Positions 63,358-64,000 of a stretch of DNA of 64,000 nucleotides are shown piece after piece. The translations under genes and the position numbers were made by a program. The stretch's first letter is position 1. The number at the start of each line of letters is the position of its first letter. Under the pieces are notes generated by a model. The model ran no database searches. It was given only the letters and a program-made list of their open reading frames with translations, and was not told the origin of the DNA. Source of the DNA: Niallia taxi (GTDB lineage: Bacteria; Bacillota; Bacilli; Bacillales; Cytobacillaceae); assembly GCF_004005475.1 (NCBI RefSeq), contig NZ_RZTZ01000001.1, positions 372,001 to 436,000 on the forward strand. Direction: 5' to 3'.

Positions 63358-64000
63358 GCGATTGGCTTCTCCATCCATTGTTTTGCTGCTTCCACGTTAT
63401 CCGCCTTACCTAATACCCACATTAGCTTTGCTATGATTGCTTCTGTATTCATATCTGCCGATAAGATAACATTATATTGGGCAACTTTTCTTCCTACTTC
63501 GTATAAATACAAATCTTGTCCTTCTTCCAGACACTGGGTAGAAATAACGACAGCAACACCTGCTTCTACCATTTCCGCTAATTTAGGAAGCAGGTTTCTA
63601 TCTTCAAATGGCAAGCCCCCATTGCCGAAGCTCTCAATAACAATGCCTTTATAATTATTCTTTAAATAGTCAAAGATCTCAGGCTTTGTACCAGGATGCA
63701 ATTTCAGCAGAAACACATCAGAACACAGGCTAGTATCCTTTTTGAACGGCTCTGAGGATTTTTTTGGTTTCCAGTAATACTCAATTTTTTTATTTTGGAT
63801 TGATGCGACATAAGGGTGGTTGATACTTTCAAATGCATCATAGCTTTTTGTCCTCATCTTCACTGCACGTGTACCGATGATAACCCTGCCATCAAACACA
63901 ACGAAAACTCCGCCTATATCTTCTGTAGCAAAATGAATGCTGTCTGCAACATTTTTCTTTGCGTCAGTCTGCTTAAAGCTAATCGGAACTTGAGAACCTG
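63327..64000 (-). CDS. L-asparaginase, C-terminal part (gene runs off the window)
   Basis: The frame is open to the window edge, so this is the C-terminal 223 residues of a longer protein. GSQVPIS at the edge, then [22 protein letters not shown] and a later [11 protein letters not shown] and [20 protein letters not shown], are blocks of the type I/II L-asparaginase fold. The N-terminal catalytic Thr lies outside the window. The enzyme makes aspartate and ammonia from asparagine. It precedes the yitT-like gene with a short overlap. Confidence 0.92.
   Translation of the reverse strand, partial: GSQVPISFKQTDAKKNVADSIHFATEDIGGVFVVFDGRVIIGTRAVKMRTKSYDAFESINHPYVASIQNKKIEYYWKPKKSSEPFKKDTSLCSDVFLLKLHPGTKPEIFDYLKNNYKGIVIESFGNGGLPFEDRNLLPKLAEMVEAGVAVVISTQCLEEGQDLYLYEVGRKVAQYNVILSADMNTEAIIAKLMWVLGKADNVEAAKQWMEKPIAWDLSVDWEK

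Overview
The window is chromosomal DNA from a low-GC, endospore-forming Bacillaceae (Bacillus or Niallia-like). The evidence is the AT-rich composition, strong GGAGG ribosome binding sites with many TTG and GTG starts, an alpha/beta-type SASP, YjcZ-type spore peptides, Spo0E, sporulation-type sensor kinases, a sigma-W promoter and several Bacillus-type riboswitches. I see no phage, insertion sequence, CRISPR array, tRNA or rRNA. It reads as ordinary core and semi-accessory chromosome rather than an island.

Layout. 0-3.6 kb: a CamS lipoprotein, a frameshifted DUF2642 gene and an M3 peptidase. 3.6-16.4 kb: a block that follows the B. subtilis ykoY to ykvE neighbourhood (mhqR, kinD, spo0E, mtnE, mtnU, an ArsR-type regulator, kinE, a YkrP-like acyltransferase, two tiny spore-type genes, ktrD, an sspD-like SASP, and ykoY behind a manganese riboswitch). 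17-21.5 kb: an Aap-type amino-acid ABC importer. 22-25 kb: RF3, a sirtuin and YkvA. 25.1-29 kb: a TPP-riboswitch operon (thiY, a thiamine-binding protein, thiX, thiZ, a TatD-like hydrolase). 29-34.3 kb: a sensory cluster with a stand-alone cobalamin-binding protein carrying the CarH-type W-x9-EH motif, a small helical protein, a PAS-like protein and a CheB-CheR-PAS-histidine kinase. 34.7-39.1 kb: two YjcZ peptides, then a GbsR/OpcR-type regulator divergent from opuA. 39.3-42 kb: floT-yuaF under sigma-W, and a small membrane protein. 42-48.3 kb: a YlmA-type ATPase, HPr, an orphan PTS IIB, a LicR-type regulator, a class I amidotransferase and a 5'-nucleotidase. 48.6-53.3 kb: a phosphonate-type ABC importer and a 2-hydroxyacid dehydrogenase. 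53.3-56 kb: a zinc ABC importer with a Zur box. 56-62.2 kb: a CwlO-like endopeptidase, a YurR-like oxidase and an SH3-repeat glucosaminidase. 62.5-64 kb: a YitT protein and the 3' part of an asparaginase gene.

How it fits together. Five complete ABC importers (Aap, Thi, Opu, Phn, Znu) are each preceded by a recognisable or candidate control element. The substrate-binding gene of aap, phn and znu comes first and is followed by a strong stem-loop, which would set it above its permease genes. Three sporulation-type histidine kinases and one Spo0E phosphatase lie here without a response regulator, consistent with input to Spo0A encoded elsewhere. The most unusual region is the cobalamin-sensor cluster at 29.0-34.3 kb. 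It looks like a light- or B12-sensing signalling module and is my best candidate for an undescribed system. Second are the TatD-like enzyme built into the thiamine-precursor operon and the LicR-IIB-HPr locus that lacks a sugar permease. All calls were made by eye from the sequence, without database searches.
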